Assembly (NCBI RefSeq): GCF_037975245.1
Contig: NC_092570.1
Span: 12,007,001-12,071,000, forward strand
DNA: 64,000 nt
Direction: 5' to 3'
Origin: Apostichopus japonicus
Lineage: Eukaryota; Echinodermata; Holothuroidea; Aspidochirotida; Stichopodidae
Shown here: positions 38,901 through 50,134 of the stretch, in pieces
How positions within the stretch are numbered: the first letter of the stretch is position 1
Layout of the letters: each line of letters begins with the position of its first letter
Made by a program: the position numbers and the translations under genes
Notes under the pieces: model-generated
The model's input: only the letters and a program-made list of their open reading frames with translations
Told to the model about the DNA's origin: nothing
Database searches by the model: none

Positions 38901-41900
38901 TTTTCCAACTATGAGGGTCCCCATAATGTGTGTGAGAATTTAATGAACAGTCTAATATTAATTTTTGACCATCTTATTTTCACCGTTTCAAAGTTTTGAT
39001 GTCATTCCAAATTGATGAACTGCTAAATCTCAAATGCATCAGTGTAGAAAATGATCTTGTCCAACTTTTACAGGCTCCACCCATATGTGGAACCATAATG
39101 TTGGGCAAAAGGGAGGGGGGGGGGGGGTTGCTGGAGGAGGAAACTGGGAAAGCAGCTATATGTAGGTTAGAGCTATCATTAGGATCAAATATTTGAAAGC
39201 ATAGGATTTTATGTGTATTCATCCTTGTTGAATGGGATGGAGGGTCGGGGAGGGGTGGGGGGTGTCCAATTGACTTGGCTGCCCTATTGGTCGTCTATTT
39301 GCTTTTCTACCTGCTACGTAAAGTTTGATATGTCCTGAAAATTACAGTTTGTACACTATCACTCTATCTAGATCATTGCATGGGGCAAGTGGTGTGGGTT
39401 ACTATGGAATCAGGTACCGTATACAGGGTCAGACCCTCATAACGCCCTAATAATTTGATATTATGTATAAATAATGTTTTGATGTCATTCCACTAGTTGA
39501 GTGGGAATGAGGGGTGGGGATGATTGGAAAGCCCTAATCAGAATATATATGCTGTTGCATGTGCTGTATTCATACAATTTGATATATTATAGAGAAAATA
39601 GGGATGTACACTGTTATGGCTTTCTCCTATTGTTTGAGAAAGATTTTTTTTACCATTTCCAACAGCATAGATTAAGGTGATGTATATTAAATGTAATGTC
39701 AAAGGTTTTTTTTTTCAACTATAAGGGTCCCAATGTGTGTGAGAATTAATGAACAGTCTAATATTAGTTTTTGACCATCTTATTTTCACCGTTTCAAAGT
39801 TTTGATGTCATTCCAAATTGATGAACTGCTTAATCTCAAATGCATCAGTGTAGAAAATGATCTTGTCCAACTTTTACAGGCTCCACCCATATGTGGAACC
39901 ATAATGTTGGGCAAAAGGGTGGGGGGGGGGGGCGTTGCTGGAGGGGGAAACTGGGAAAGCAGCAATATGTAGGTTAGAGCTATCATTAGGATCAAATATT
40001 TGAAAGCATAGGATTTTATGTGTATTCATCCTTGTTGAATGGGATGGAGGGTCGGGGAGGGGTGGGGGGTGTCCAATTGACTTGGCTGCCCTATTGGTCG
40101 TCTATTTGCTTTTCTACCTGCTACGTAAAGTTTGATATGTCCTGAAAATTACAGTTTGTACACTATCACTCTATCTAGATCATTGCATGTGGCAAGTGGT
40201 GTGGGTTACTATGGAATCAGGTACCGTATACAGGGTCAGACCTCCATAACGCCCTAATAATGTGATATTATGTATAAATAATGTTTTGATGTCATTTCAC
40301 TAGTTGAGTGGGAATGAGGGGTGGGGATGATTGGAAAGCCCTAATCAGAATATATATGCTGTTGCATAGTGCTGTATTCATACAATTTGATATATCATAG
40401 AGAAAATAGGGATGTACACTGTTATGGCTTTCTCCTATTGTTTGAGAAAGATTTTTTTACCATTTCCAACAGCATAGATTAAGGTGATGTATATTAAATG
40501 TAAAGTAGAATGTTTTTTTCCAACTATTAGGGTCCCCATAATGTGTGTGAGAATTTAATAAACAGTCTAATATTAATTTTTGACCATCTTATTTTCACCG
40601 TTTCAAAGTTTTGATGTCATTCCAAATTGATGAACTGCTTAATCTCAAATACATCAGTGTAGAAAATGATCTTGTCCAACTTTTACAGGCTCCACCCATA
40701 TGTGGAACCATAATGTTGGGCAAAAGGGGGGGGGGGGATTGCTGAAGGGGGAAACTGGGAAAGCAGCTATATGTAGGTTAGAGCTATCATTAGGATCAAA
40801 TATTTGAAAGCATAGGATTTTATGTGTATTCATCCTTGTTGAATGGGATGGAGGGTCGGGGAGGGGTGGGGGGTGTCCAATTGACTTGGCTGCCCTATTG
40901 GTCGTCTATTTGCTTTTCTACCTGCTACGTAAAGTTTGATATGTCCTGAAAATTACAGTTTGTACACTATCACTCTATCTAGATCATTGCATGTGGCAAG
41001 TGGTGTGGGTTACTATGGAATCAGGTACCGTATACAGGGTCAGACCCTCATAATGCCCTAATAATGTGATATTATGTATAAATAATGTTTTGATGTCATT
41101 CCACTAGTTGAGTGGGAATGAGGGGTGGGGATGATTGGAAAGCCCTAATCAGAATATATATGCTGTTGCATGTGCTGTATTCATACAATTTGATATATTG
41201 TAGAGAAAATAGGGCTGTACACTGTTATGGCTTTCTCCTATTGTTTGAGAAAGATTTTTTTTACCAATTCCAACAGCATAGATTAAGGTGATGTATATTA
41301 AATGTAAGGTAGAATGTTTTTTTTTCTCCAACTATTAGGGTCCCCATAATGTGTGTGAGAATTTAATGAACAGTCTAATATTAATTTTTGACCATCTTAT
41401 TTTCACCATTTCAAAGTTTTGATGTCATTCCAAATTGATGAACTGCTTAATCTCAAATGCATCAGTGTAGAAAATGATCTTGTCCAACTTTTACAGGCTC
41501 CACCCATATGTGGAACCATAATGTTGGGCAAAAGGGAGGGGGGGGGGGTTGCTGGAGGGGGAAACTGGGAAAGCAGCTATATGTAGGTTAGAGCTATCAT
41601 TAGGATCAAATATTTGAAAGCATAGGATTTTATGTGTATTCATCCTTGTTGAATGGGATGGAGGGTCGGGGAGGGGTGGGGGGTGTCCAATTGACTTGGC
41701 TGCCCTATTGGTCGTCTATTTGCTTTTCTACCTGCTACGTAAAGTTTGATATGTCCTGAAAATTACAGTTTGTACACTATCACAATATCTAGATCATTGC
41801 ATGTGGCAAGTGGTGTGGGTTACTATGGAATCAGGTACCGTATACAGGGTCAGACCTCCATAACGCCCTAATAATGTGATATTATGTATAAATAATGTTT

Positions 41901-43407
41901 TGATGTCATTTCACTAGTTGAGTGGGAATGAGGGGGTGGGGATGATTGGAAAGCCCTAATCAGAATATATATGCTGTTGCATGTGCTGTATTCATACAAT
42001 TTGATATATCGTAGAGAAAATAGGGATGTACACTGTTATGGCTTTCTCCTATTGTTTGAGAAAGATTTTTTTACCATTTCCAACAGCATAGATTAAGGTG
42101 ATGTATATTAAATGTAAAGTAGAAGGGTTTTTTTTCAACTATTAGGGTCCCAATGTGTGTGAGAATTTAATGAACAGTCTAATATTAATTTTTGACCATC
42201 TTATTTTCACCGTTTCAAAGTTTTGATGTCATTCCAAATTGATGAACTGCTAAATCTCAAATGCATCAGTGTAGAAAATGATCTTGTCCAACTTTTACAG
42301 GCTCCACCCATATGTGGAACCATAATGTTGGGCAAAAGGGAGGGGGGGGGGTTGCTGGAGGAGGAAACTGGGAAAGCAGCTATATGTAGGTTAGAGCTAT
42401 CATTAGGATCAAATATTTGAAAGCATAGGATTTTATGTGTATTCATCCTTGTTGAATGGGATGGAGGGTCGGGGAGGGGTGGGGGGTGTCCAATTGACTT
42501 GGCTGCCCTATTGGTCGTCTATTTGCTTTTCTACCTGCTACGTAAAGTTTGATATGTCCTGAAAATTACAGTTTGTACACTATCACTCTATCTAGATCAT
42601 TGCATGTGGCAAGTGGTGTGGGTTACTATGGAATCAGGTACCGTATACAGGGTCAGACCTCCATAACGCCCTAGTAATGTGATATTATGTATAAATAATG
42701 TTTTGATGTCATTTCACTAGTTGAGTGGGAATGAGGGGTGGGGATGATTGGAAAGCCCTAATCAGAATATATATGCTGTTGCATGTGCTGTATTCATACA
42801 ATTTGATATATCATAGAGAAAATAGGGATGTACACTGTTATGGCTTTCTCCTATTGTTTGAGAAAGATTTTTTTACCATTTCCAACAGCATAGATTAAGG
42901 TGATGTATATTAAATGTAAAGTAGAAGGTTTTTTTTCCAACTATGAGGGTCCCCATAATGTGTGTGAGAATTTAATGAACAGTCTAATATTAATTTTTGA
43001 CCATCTTATTTTCACCGTTTCAAAGTTTTGATGTCATTCCAAATTGATGAACTGCTAAATCTCAAATGCATCAGTGTAGAAAATGATCTTGTCCAACTTT
43101 TACAGGCTCCACCCATATGTGGAACCATAATGTTGGGCAAAAGGGAGGGGGGGGGGGTTGCTGGAGGAGGAAACTGGGAAAGCAGCTATATGTAGGTTAG
43201 AGCTATCATTAGGATCAAATATTTGAAAGCATAGGATTTTATGTGTATTCATCCTTGTTGAATGGGATGGAGGGTCGGGGAGGGGTGGGGGGTGTCCAAT
43301 TGACTTGGCTGCCCTATTGGTCGTCTATTTGCTTTTCTACCTGCTACGTAAAGTTTGATATGTCCTGAAAATTACAGTTTGTACACTATCACTCTATCTA
43401 GATCATT
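32927..43407 (+). repeat. Pentameric higher-order repeat, 4,030 bp twice, preceded by a three-unit partial copy
   Basis: Units 45-49 (35,348-39,377) and 50-54 (39,378-43,407) correspond one to one, and each block is exactly 4,030 bp between unit starts. Shared private variants at matching positions: 'ctaataatttgatatt' (units 45/50), 'gttgcatagtgctg' (46/51), 'cataatgccctaataatg' with 'tgtagagaaaa' and 'taccaattcc' (47/52), 'atcacaatatctag' at their ends (37,750 and 41,783), 'ctgctaaatctcaaatgc' (48, 49, 53, 54), and 'aactatgagggtcccc' (49/54). Units 42-44 (32,927-35,347) resemble units 45-47 ('gattggtaaacccta', 'catagtgctg', 'aatgccctaataatg'). Confidence 0.88.
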
Positions 43408-45016
43408 GCATGTGGCAAGTGGTGTGGGTTACTATGGAATCAGGTACCGTATACAGGGTCAGACCTCCATAACGCCCTAATAATGTGATATTATGTATAA
43501 ATAATGTTTTGATGTCATTTCACTAGTTGAGTGGGAATGAGGGGTGGGGATGATTGGAAAGCCCTAATCAGAATATATATGCTGTTGCATGTGCTGTATT
43601 CATACAATTTGATATATCATAGAGAAAATAGGGATGTACACTGATATGGCTTTCTCCTATAGTTTGAGAAAGATTTTTTTACCATTTCCAACAGCATAGA
43701 TTAAGGTGATGTATATTAAATGTAAAGTAGAAGGTTTTTTTTTCAACTATTAGGGTCCCCATAATGTGTGTGAGAATTTAATGAAGATTCTGATATTAAT
43801 TTTTGACCATCTTATTTTCACCGTTTCAAAGTTTTGATGTCATTGCAAATTGATGAACTGCTTAATCTCAAATACATCAGTGTAGAAAATGATCTTGTCC
43901 AACTTTTACAGGCTCCACCCATATGTGGAACCATAATGTTGGGCAAAAGGGGGGGGGGGGATTGCTGAAGGGGGAAACTGGGAAAGCAGCTATATGTAGG
44001 TTAGAGCTATCATTAGGATCAAATATTTGAAAGCATAGGATTTTATGTGTATTCATCCTTGTTGAATGGGATGGAGGGTAGGGGAGGGGTGGGGGTGTCC
44101 AATTGACTTGGCTGCCCTATTGGTCGTCTATTTGCTTTTCTCCCTGCTACGTAAAGTTTGATATGTCCTGAAAATTACAGTTTGTACACTATTACTCTAT
44201 CTAGATCATTGCATGGGGCAAGTGGTGTGGGTTACTATGGAATCAGGTACCGTATACAGGGTCAGACCTCCATAACGCCCTAATAATGTGATATTATGTA
44301 TAAATAATGTTATGATGTCATTCCACTAGTTGAGTGGGAATGAGGGGTGGGGATGATTGGAAAGCCCTAATCAGAATATATATGCTGTTGCATGTGCTGT
44401 ATTCATACAATTTGATATATTGTAGAGAAAATAGGGATGTACACTGTTATGGCTTTCTCCTATTGTTTGAGAAAGATTTTTTTTACCATTTCTAACAGCA
44501 TAGATTAAGGTGATGTATATTAAATGTAAGGTAGAATGTTTTTTTTTTCCAACTATTAGGGTCCCCATAATGTGTGTGAGAATTTAATGAACAGTCTAAT
44601 ATTAGTTTTTGACCATCTTATTTCCACCTTTTCAAAGTTTCGATGTCATTCCAAATTGGTGAACTGCTTAATCTCAAATACATCAGTGTAGAAAATTACC
44701 TTGTCCAACATTTACAGGCTCCACCCATATGTGGAACCATCATGTGGGGCAGAAGGTGGGGGGGGGTTGCTGGAAGGGGAAACTGGGAAAGCAGCTATAT
44801 GTAGGTTAGAGCTATCATTAGGATCAAATATTTGAAAGCATAGGATTTTATGTGTATTCATCCTTGTTGAATAGGATGGAGGGTCGGGGAGGGGTGGGGG
44901 GTGTCCAACTGACTTGGCTGCCCTATTGGTCGTCTATTTGCTTTTCTACCTGCTACGTAAAGTTTGATATGTCCTGAAAATTACAGTTTGTACAATATCA
45001 CTCTATCTAGATCATT

Positions 45017-45220
45017 GCATGTGGCAAGTGGTGTGGGTTACTATGGAATCAGGTACCGTATACAGGGTCAGACCAAATACATCAGCGTAGAAAATTACCT
45101 TGTCCAACTTTTACAGGCTCCACCTATATGTTGGTGTAGCCATCATGTGGGGCAATAAGGGGGGGGGGGGGTTGCTGCAGGGGGAAACTGGGAAAGCAGC
45201 TATATGTAGGTTAGAGCTAT
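45017..45220 (+). repeat. Terminal monomer 57 of array A, internally deleted
   Basis: The unit runs normally through 'gtatacagggtcagacc' (45,074) and then jumps to 'aaatacatcagcgtagaaaa', skipping about 390 bp including conserved core 1. It continues through the G-run and 'gttagagctat' and stops at 45,220, where an unrelated spacer repeat begins. It also carries private changes ('ccacctatatgttggtgtagcc'), as expected for an array-edge unit that no longer exchanges with the interior. Confidence 0.9.
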
Positions 45221-45544
45221 TGCTAGTACCCCCACACACTATACTGTTTACCAAGATTTATGTAGGTTGGCTAGTTTCTTGTCTGAGATAAGATGTAAAG
45301 GCTGAAAAATATTAATTCAAAGACTTGTTTTCAATAAAAAACACATATTCAAGTTCAGACATAGAAACTACCTTGAGTTGCCACTTCCAATATTCACATA
45401 AAAGGACTCCAAAGTTAAAACAATACTCCAATATAAAAATCAGTGCCCCCACACACTATACTGTAGATCAAGATTGATATATGGTGTGCTGTTTCTTGTC
45501 TGAAATATGAGGTAAAAGTCTGTGGGAACAGGAACGCTTTTAAA
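45221..45544 (+). repeat. Spacer repeat R, left copy (about 1.5 degenerate units of ~217 bp)
   Basis: 'agtacccccacacactatac' at 45,225 recurs as 'agtgcccccacacactatac' at 45,442. Each is followed by a 'tcaaga...gtttcttgtctga' segment and a 'gaggtaaaagtc'-like stretch. The segment 'caaagacttgttttcaat', 'aaaacacatattcaag' lies between them. The same repeat, in the same orientation, is found at 53,330-53,790 next to array B. It has no coding potential and I do not recognise the family. Confidence 0.82.
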
Positions 45545-46520
45545 ACTACATTACTACTGGATCTAATTTAAGGATACAATAACTTTTGCATATTGAAGGG
45601 TGCATCAAAGTATATACAAAGTTATCTCATGTACACATATCTTTGAATTCTTTCTGAAATTGTTTTTATCATATACCAGTACATTTGAGAGTTAATTTTG
45701 AAATTCATTGTATTCAAGCAATGCATGCATATTACAGAAACACACATGAGTATGAAATTGTCTTTATCATATACCAGTACATTTGAGAGTTATTTTTGAA
45801 ATTCATTGTATTCAAGCAATGCATACATATTACAGAAACACACATTAGTATTAGAACCAGTCCCCCTATTGAGGTATGTGTGCAGACAGCTCACATTTTT
45901 AATCACTGACATGAATTTCTTATTTTGTCAAGATATCATGAAACCTATATAAACTGCATTACTACTGTGTCTATTTTAAAGGTACAATCATAATTTTGAA
46001 TAATGAAGGGTGCATTAAAGTATATGCTAAGTTATCTCATCCCTTTTGGAAAACACTGATGGAATTCTGAAAAAGTAAACGGTGAGGTTACCTAGCTGGT
46101 CTTTTCAATGCGTGAGTAGGAAACTGGTCTTTAATTGGCATTACAACAAACTTGGTATACCTTGCAAAATACTGAAAAGTTAACATGTACACATATCTTT
46201 GACTTCTTTCTGAAATTGTTTTTATCATATACCAGTTCATTTGAGAGTTATGTTTGAAATTCATTGTATTGAAGCAATGCATGTATATTACAGAAACACA
46301 CATTAGTATTAGAACCAGTTACACTGTTGAGTAATGTGTGCAGGGTGCATCAAAGTATATACAAAGTTATTTCATCCACTATTGGAAAACACTGATGGAA
46401 ATTCGGAAAAAGAAAACGTTGAGGGTACCTAGCTAGTCTTTTCAATGCGTGAGTAGGAAACTGGTCTTAAATTGGCATTACACAAACTTGGTATACCTTG
46501 CAAAATACTGAAAAGTTAAG
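45545..46520 (+). repeat. Low-copy tandem duplications beside array A (periods about 410, 336 and 98 bp)
   Basis: 'acattactactgg' to 'gggtgcatcaaagtatata' (45,545-45,632) recurs at 45,953-46,040 and partly at 46,344. The 'tttatcataccag...ttcattgtattcaagcaatg' segment occurs at 45,656, again 98 bp later at 45,754, and at 46,212. A third part, 'gaaaacactgatgg' to 'caaaatactgaaaagttaa', occurs at about 46,050-46,180 and 46,384-46,518. All copies have the same orientation and are 5-15 percent diverged by eye. No gene seen. Confidence 0.8.
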
Positions 46521-46763
46521 GTCAATACTTGGGAAAACATGGGATGAGGTGGTCTATATCAGTGAGCTAAATGCGCGGCTAATTCCATGCTATCTTTGAA
46601 TTATACTCTTTGAATTATAGTTGCACATATGTCATAAATGGGCGTAGGAATGATTTGTGTGCACCCTACTTGGCTTAAGTGAGCAGTAATAATTGCATTT
46701 GTGAAGATCGATGCTGTCATAGTGACTAAAACAGTCCATTTGAGTGCATTCAGGGTAGGTGTA
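46521..46763. other. Spacer DNA, nothing recognised
   Basis: Unique-looking AT-rich sequence between the low-copy repeats and the MITE. No open frame, RNA gene or repeat was seen. Confidence 0.6.
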
Positions 46764-47884
46764 CAGAGCTCCCAACTGACCCTCATTTCGCGGGTTGGAC
46801 CCGCATTCTAACACCCAAACCCGCTGACCCGCGCAAGCGTCCGAAAAACCCGCATTGTCATTGTCAAGTATACAAAAAAAAATGCATCAAATTTTGACTT
46901 AGCAACCATCATTTCTTTAGCATTTAGCATAATGGTTACATCTCTATGTTCCGACATCTCTAGGTTCCGACGTCTCTATGTTCCGACATCTCTATGTTCC
47001 GACGTCTCTATGTTCCGACAATTTTTTTGGACTCTAATTTTTTTTACCCAAATTTTTTCGGACTCAATTTTTTTGGACCAAAATTGTTGACCAACATGTT
47101 TTCGGACCAACTTTTTTCGGACCAAAATTATTTTAGACCAACATATTTTTATGACCAATTTTTTTTTGGACCAAAATTTTTGACACCAACATGTTTTCGG
47201 ACCAACTTTTTTCAGACCAAAATTTTTTTTGACCAAACTGATTTTGGTCCCAAAAAATTTGAGTACAAACAATTAAATTTCGGGTCACAAGCAATTTTCA
47301 GTCACAAGCATTATTTGGGTCATAACAAACTTTGGGCCCTTTTTTTCCTGAAAAAAATTTGGTGCGTCCAAAAATTGTGTCCCCAAAAAGGTAGGTCAGA
47401 AAAAATGTTGGTCCAAAAAAATTGAGTCCCCCCCAAAAAAAATTAAGTCCCCCAAAAAATTTGGTCCGAAAAATGGGGGACCAAAAATATTGAGTCTCCA
47501 AAAAAAAATTGGGTCCGAAAAAATTTGGGTCAAAAAAATTAGAGTCCAAACAATTTGTCGGAACATAGAGACGTCGGAACATAGGGATGTCACCAGCATA
47601 ATAGAGTATAAAACCTCCTTTACAGCATCATTTGAACCACAAATTAGCCTATATTTCTTTTCATTGGGGTGAGCAGCGAACATTTTCATGCCATGGGAAG
47701 AATGAATTATCCCCTACTATTCAATTTATTGATGTTACACACAAAAAAAATGCATATTTCTCAGAAAATATTGGGTGACAAAAGAATTCAAAAGGGGGGA
47801 CACCCCCTCCCCTTATAACCCTCCCCCAGAACGGCGATTCGTGGCATGGACCCGCATTTGCCTTCTCAAGAGTTGGGAGCTATG
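46764..47884. mobile_element. hAT-like MITE, 1,121 bp, with a nested foldback element
   Basis: Termini are CAGAGCTCCCAACT (left) and AGTTGGGAGCTATG (right), whose reverse complement is CATAGCTCCCAACT: a 14-bp terminal inverted repeat with 13 matches. It is flanked by GGTGTA on both sides (46,758-46,763 and 47,885-47,890). CA(G/T)-type ends resemble hAT elements, but hAT transposases usually make 8-bp duplications and only 6 bp match here. The subterminal parts carry 'ggacccgcatt' on both sides in the same orientation. There is no transposase. About 460 bp remain after removing the inner element. Confidence 0.68.
46934..47594. mobile_element. Foldback-type element, 661 bp, with 8-bp target duplication AGCATAAT
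   Basis: The element starts GGTTACATCTCTATGTTCC and ends with the near reverse complement (GGAACATAGGGATGTCACC), and AGCATAAT flanks it on both sides (46,926-46,933 and 47,595-47,602). The left arm holds five 'ttccgac' cores spaced 16 bp ('gttccgac(a/g)tctctat'), the right arm two in inverse. Inward, the left half repeats 'ggaccaaaatttttt' phrases and the right half their reverse complement ('aaaaattgggtcc'), so almost the whole element can pair with itself. Open frames inside translate these phrases (FGPK-like repeats) and are not genes. An 8-bp duplication is shared by hAT, P and Merlin families, so I do not assign one. Confidence 0.8.
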
Positions 47885-47890
47885 GGTGTA

Positions 47891-49190
47891 TGTCTTCGAA
47901 CACAAATAGGTTTCTCTCCATGCCATATGTAGCACAGAGAACATATCCCTGTAGAATCTTTGCCCTCTTTCAGCTGATCACTTAACTGACCTCCAAGGTA
48001 ATAACACCTCTGCATTAGTATGACCTTGGCCATACTCACAACACACTCAGTGACCATCAGCTACTTCAGGCCTTTTCATACAGTTTATATTCACACAGTG
48101 CAAACAATAACAATGTGTTAAGTCATCATATGCATGTGTATAGCCTATGCTTGCAGTGTGGCTATGTTGTAACAGGTGAACATGTATTGCAGGGATGAAA
48201 TGTTGAAATTAAGTTAATGGACCATGAACATTTCATTTTGTTTAAATTCCAAGGAATAGGGATTGTAGTAGCTCTAGGCCTATAGTCAACCAGCTTAGCT
48301 TTGAGCAGAAGCAAAAAATGCAGGATTAACACATTTTTTTTATAAGTTTTAGCTGGTGAATGTGCCAAGCAAGTCTGTAGCAACTTCCCAGGCTAAGCAA
48401 ACTGTATGTAATTATGTACTAAGCAAACTAGACATAGTATGGGAGCCTCTATGACCATATTGTGTGTTATACCAGTTAAGCAAGCTTTATCCTGTAGTTT
48501 GTCACCTCAACTTCAGTTGTCGGGTTTGGACCCCAGAATTCCCTGAAAGACCCCCAATACAGGTGACACCTTATCTTGCACATGGACCAAACTGTGGCAA
48601 AAGGAAGTTATAAGAAGAGAAAAAGTTGCAATGTTCCTTGTCTGGAAGGGGCTGTTTAGTCACCACGCAGCTGATTCAGTTAGTTCAGTTACAGTAGTTC
48701 AGACAAACCATTAACCAAAATGCCTGTTCATGAGATTACAAAAAAAAATGAATATAAAGGACAAGAGTATGGTTGAATAGGTTTCATCATCAGGTTCCTT
48801 TCCCCCTTCCCCCTCATCATACATTGTACATTATTGAAACTTGGTCATAAGGAGCTGCTACTAGTGGGTCTTATGCAGCCTTGAGTGACCAAATCCACTT
48901 TTCACATCACATCACATTATCAGTGAGCTACTTTGGCTTCTACTGTACTATTTATCATACCCCTAACCTATCTGTCTCTCAAGCTAACCTCAGAAACCAA
49001 AGCCTGGCAGTCATCTTACAGTAAAACTATAGGCTTTGGGTACATACATAGTCCATTTACAATCCACTATACTCTCCTTGAAAATAAAAACAGCTGATGA
49101 AATATTTATGACCTCTGTTGTAAAGTATAACTGAGCTAGCTAGGTCTTTATGGTAGGCTCTCAGTATCAAATCGTGGGCAATTGACATAC
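47891..49190. other. Spacer DNA, nothing recognised
   Basis: About 1.3 kb without a credible open frame (longest is about 73 codons and not gene-like), tandem repeat, RNA gene or transposon end that I can support. AT-rich, moderately complex sequence. It may be ordinary intergenic DNA or an old, unrecognisable insertion. Confidence 0.55.
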
Positions 49191-49235
49191 CAGGTGCGTA
49201 TCCAGGAGGGGGGTGTGGGGGCACGCGCCCCCCAG

Positions 49236-49395
49236 GTAAGAAAAAGAAGAGAGAAAAAAAGAGAGAAGAAAAAAGGAAAAAAAAAGGGGGAAAAAGAGGA
49301 GGAAGGAGAGGAAGGAAGGGAAAAGAAAAAGAAGAAAGAGAGAAAGGAGAAAAAGGAGGGAACAGAAGAAAAACCCCAAGACACCGGGAAGAGAA
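49236..49395 (+). repeat. Polypurine tract
   Basis: About 160 bp of almost pure A/G on the + strand (runs such as 'agagaaaaaaagagagaag'). Such one-sided purine tracts can form triplex (H-DNA) structures. The K/E/R-rich frame on + and the F/S/L-rich frames on - across this tract are low-complexity artefacts. Confidence 0.85.
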
Positions 49396-49540
49396 AGAGG
49401 AACAGTGACATAATTACAGCACTGATCCCTATTATATACACACGGTAGTCAGTGACAGATCGAGAAGGGGCGTCCGCCTCAGCCTACCCCATACACCAAC
49501 AACTCCATTTTTGACGTTTCCATTTTCCTCTCTCACTAAT

Positions 49541-49542
<2 letters not shown>

Positions 49543-49616
<74 letters not shown>

Positions 49617-49622
49617 ATATAT
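49543..49622. repeat. (TA)n microsatellite
   Basis: About 80 bp of alternating TA with a single 'tatttata' interruption near 49,601. It lies within the outer element, left of the middle insertion. AT-dinucleotide tracts of this length are unstable and prone to cruciform extrusion. Confidence 0.95.
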
Positions 49623-49784
49623 GCTATATATAGTATATCATGGCGCGTGTGTGTGTATGGACGCCTTAAACAATTGTAAATTTGTGTTATGAAACCAATT
49701 GTGGCTGGTCTTGAACTCGACTTAGTCGTCGGGCATAGGCGTACGAGGCGGGGGGGGGCAGGGGGGCAGACTCCCCCCCCCCAA

Positions 49785-49936
49785 ATTTCCAGAGGACAAG
49801 AAATTCGGGCAAAAGTCCTGAAAAATTCGGGCAGTCTAAGAGGAGAAAAAAAATATATTTATATATATTTTTTTTCTCCTCTTAGGCTGTCTGAATTGTT
49901 CAGGACTTTTGCCCGAATTTCTTGTCCTCTGGAAAT
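49785..49936. repeat. Long palindrome (two ~70-bp arms)
   Basis: The left arm runs from ATTTCCAGAGGACAAGAAAT to 'ctaagaggagaaaaaaaata'. The right arm is its reverse complement with about six differences, ending 'cttgtcctctggaaat'. The arms meet at an AT-rich centre near 49,858. As RNA or single strand it would fold into a hairpin of about 70 bp. It occupies the left part of the middle hAT-like element and may be a duplicated-inverted internal segment. Confidence 0.88.
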
Positions 49937-50134
49937 ATATATATGTATATAAATATGCAGTAGCTTGCCCGAATCTTTTTCAAATTTTTGCCGGACAATT
50001 CCATGATTTTCTTTATTTAGCATCATGATGCCCGAATATTTCCGTGTAACACCACCGTAAGCGCAGTTCATCTGGGCTACCACGCTTTTTGCACGATCAA
50101 TTTTTTTTCTAACTAGTCAATTGTATACCTGGAC

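Larger units (their letters stand above)
15198..44210 (+). repeat. Array A, subfamily A2 (monomers 20-55)
   Basis: Diagnostic bases: 'aaccataatgttgggcaaaa' before the G-run, 'gaaaatgatcttgtcc' upstream, and mostly 'gcatgtggcaagtgg' or 'gcatggggcaagtgg' at the unit start. After the G-run there are two further types: 'gattgctgaaggg' and 'gttgctggaggg' (preceded by 'gggagggg'). These alternate and give the higher-order structure. Monomer 56 (44,211-45,016) returns to A1 markers ('catcatgtggggcagaagg'), so A2 is bounded by A1-like units on both sides. Confidence 0.85.
1..45220 (+). repeat. Satellite array A (about 804-bp monomer, 56 units plus a truncated 57th)
   Basis: Head-to-tail tandem array, phased here on the GCAT of 'cattGCATatgtcaagtgg'. 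Monomer starts: 1, 802, 1604, 2409, 3212, 4013, 4818, 5622, 6429, 7229, 8028, 8830, 9629, 10441, 11250, 12050, 12791, 13596, 14396, 15198, 16003, 16815, 17621, 18432, 19234, 20046, 20855, 21654, 22457, 23266, 24071, 24879, 25681, 26486, 27289, 28096, 28901, 29710, 30514, 31313, 32121, 32927, 33733, 34538, 35348, 36155, 36958, 37766, 38570, 39378, 40185, 40989, 41799, 42602, 43408, 44211, 45017. Lengths are 799-812 bp except unit 16 (741) and unit 57 (truncated). Most length change sits in three homopolymers per monomer: a T-run near monomer position 330, a G-run near 540 and a second G-run near 680. The phase is arbitrary. No coding capacity: frames of 60-83 codons occur on both strands and are broken by G-run length changes. 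The left end is outside the window. Confidence 0.98.

Noticed and set aside
1-45220. Dozens of 60-83-codon open frames recurring every ~804 bp on both strands
   Set aside because: They are satellite translations. Opposite-strand frames overlap fully, G-run length changes shift or break them, and they contain poly-Pro or poly-Gly from homopolymers. No domain or codon pattern supports a protein.
1-45220. CRISPR-like periodic array
   Set aside because: The units are contiguous ~804-bp homologous monomers with no short repeat and unique spacers, in clearly eukaryotic DNA.
46976-47689. Frames of 94-143 codons with FGPKF/NFFG-type repeats
   Set aside because: They translate the foldback element's 'ggaccaaaattttt' phrases on either strand. 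The repeats follow the DNA inverted structure, not a protein family.
49148-49448. Overlapping frames, Lys/Glu-rich on + and Phe/Ser/Leu-rich on -
   Set aside because: Artefact of the 160-bp polypurine tract.
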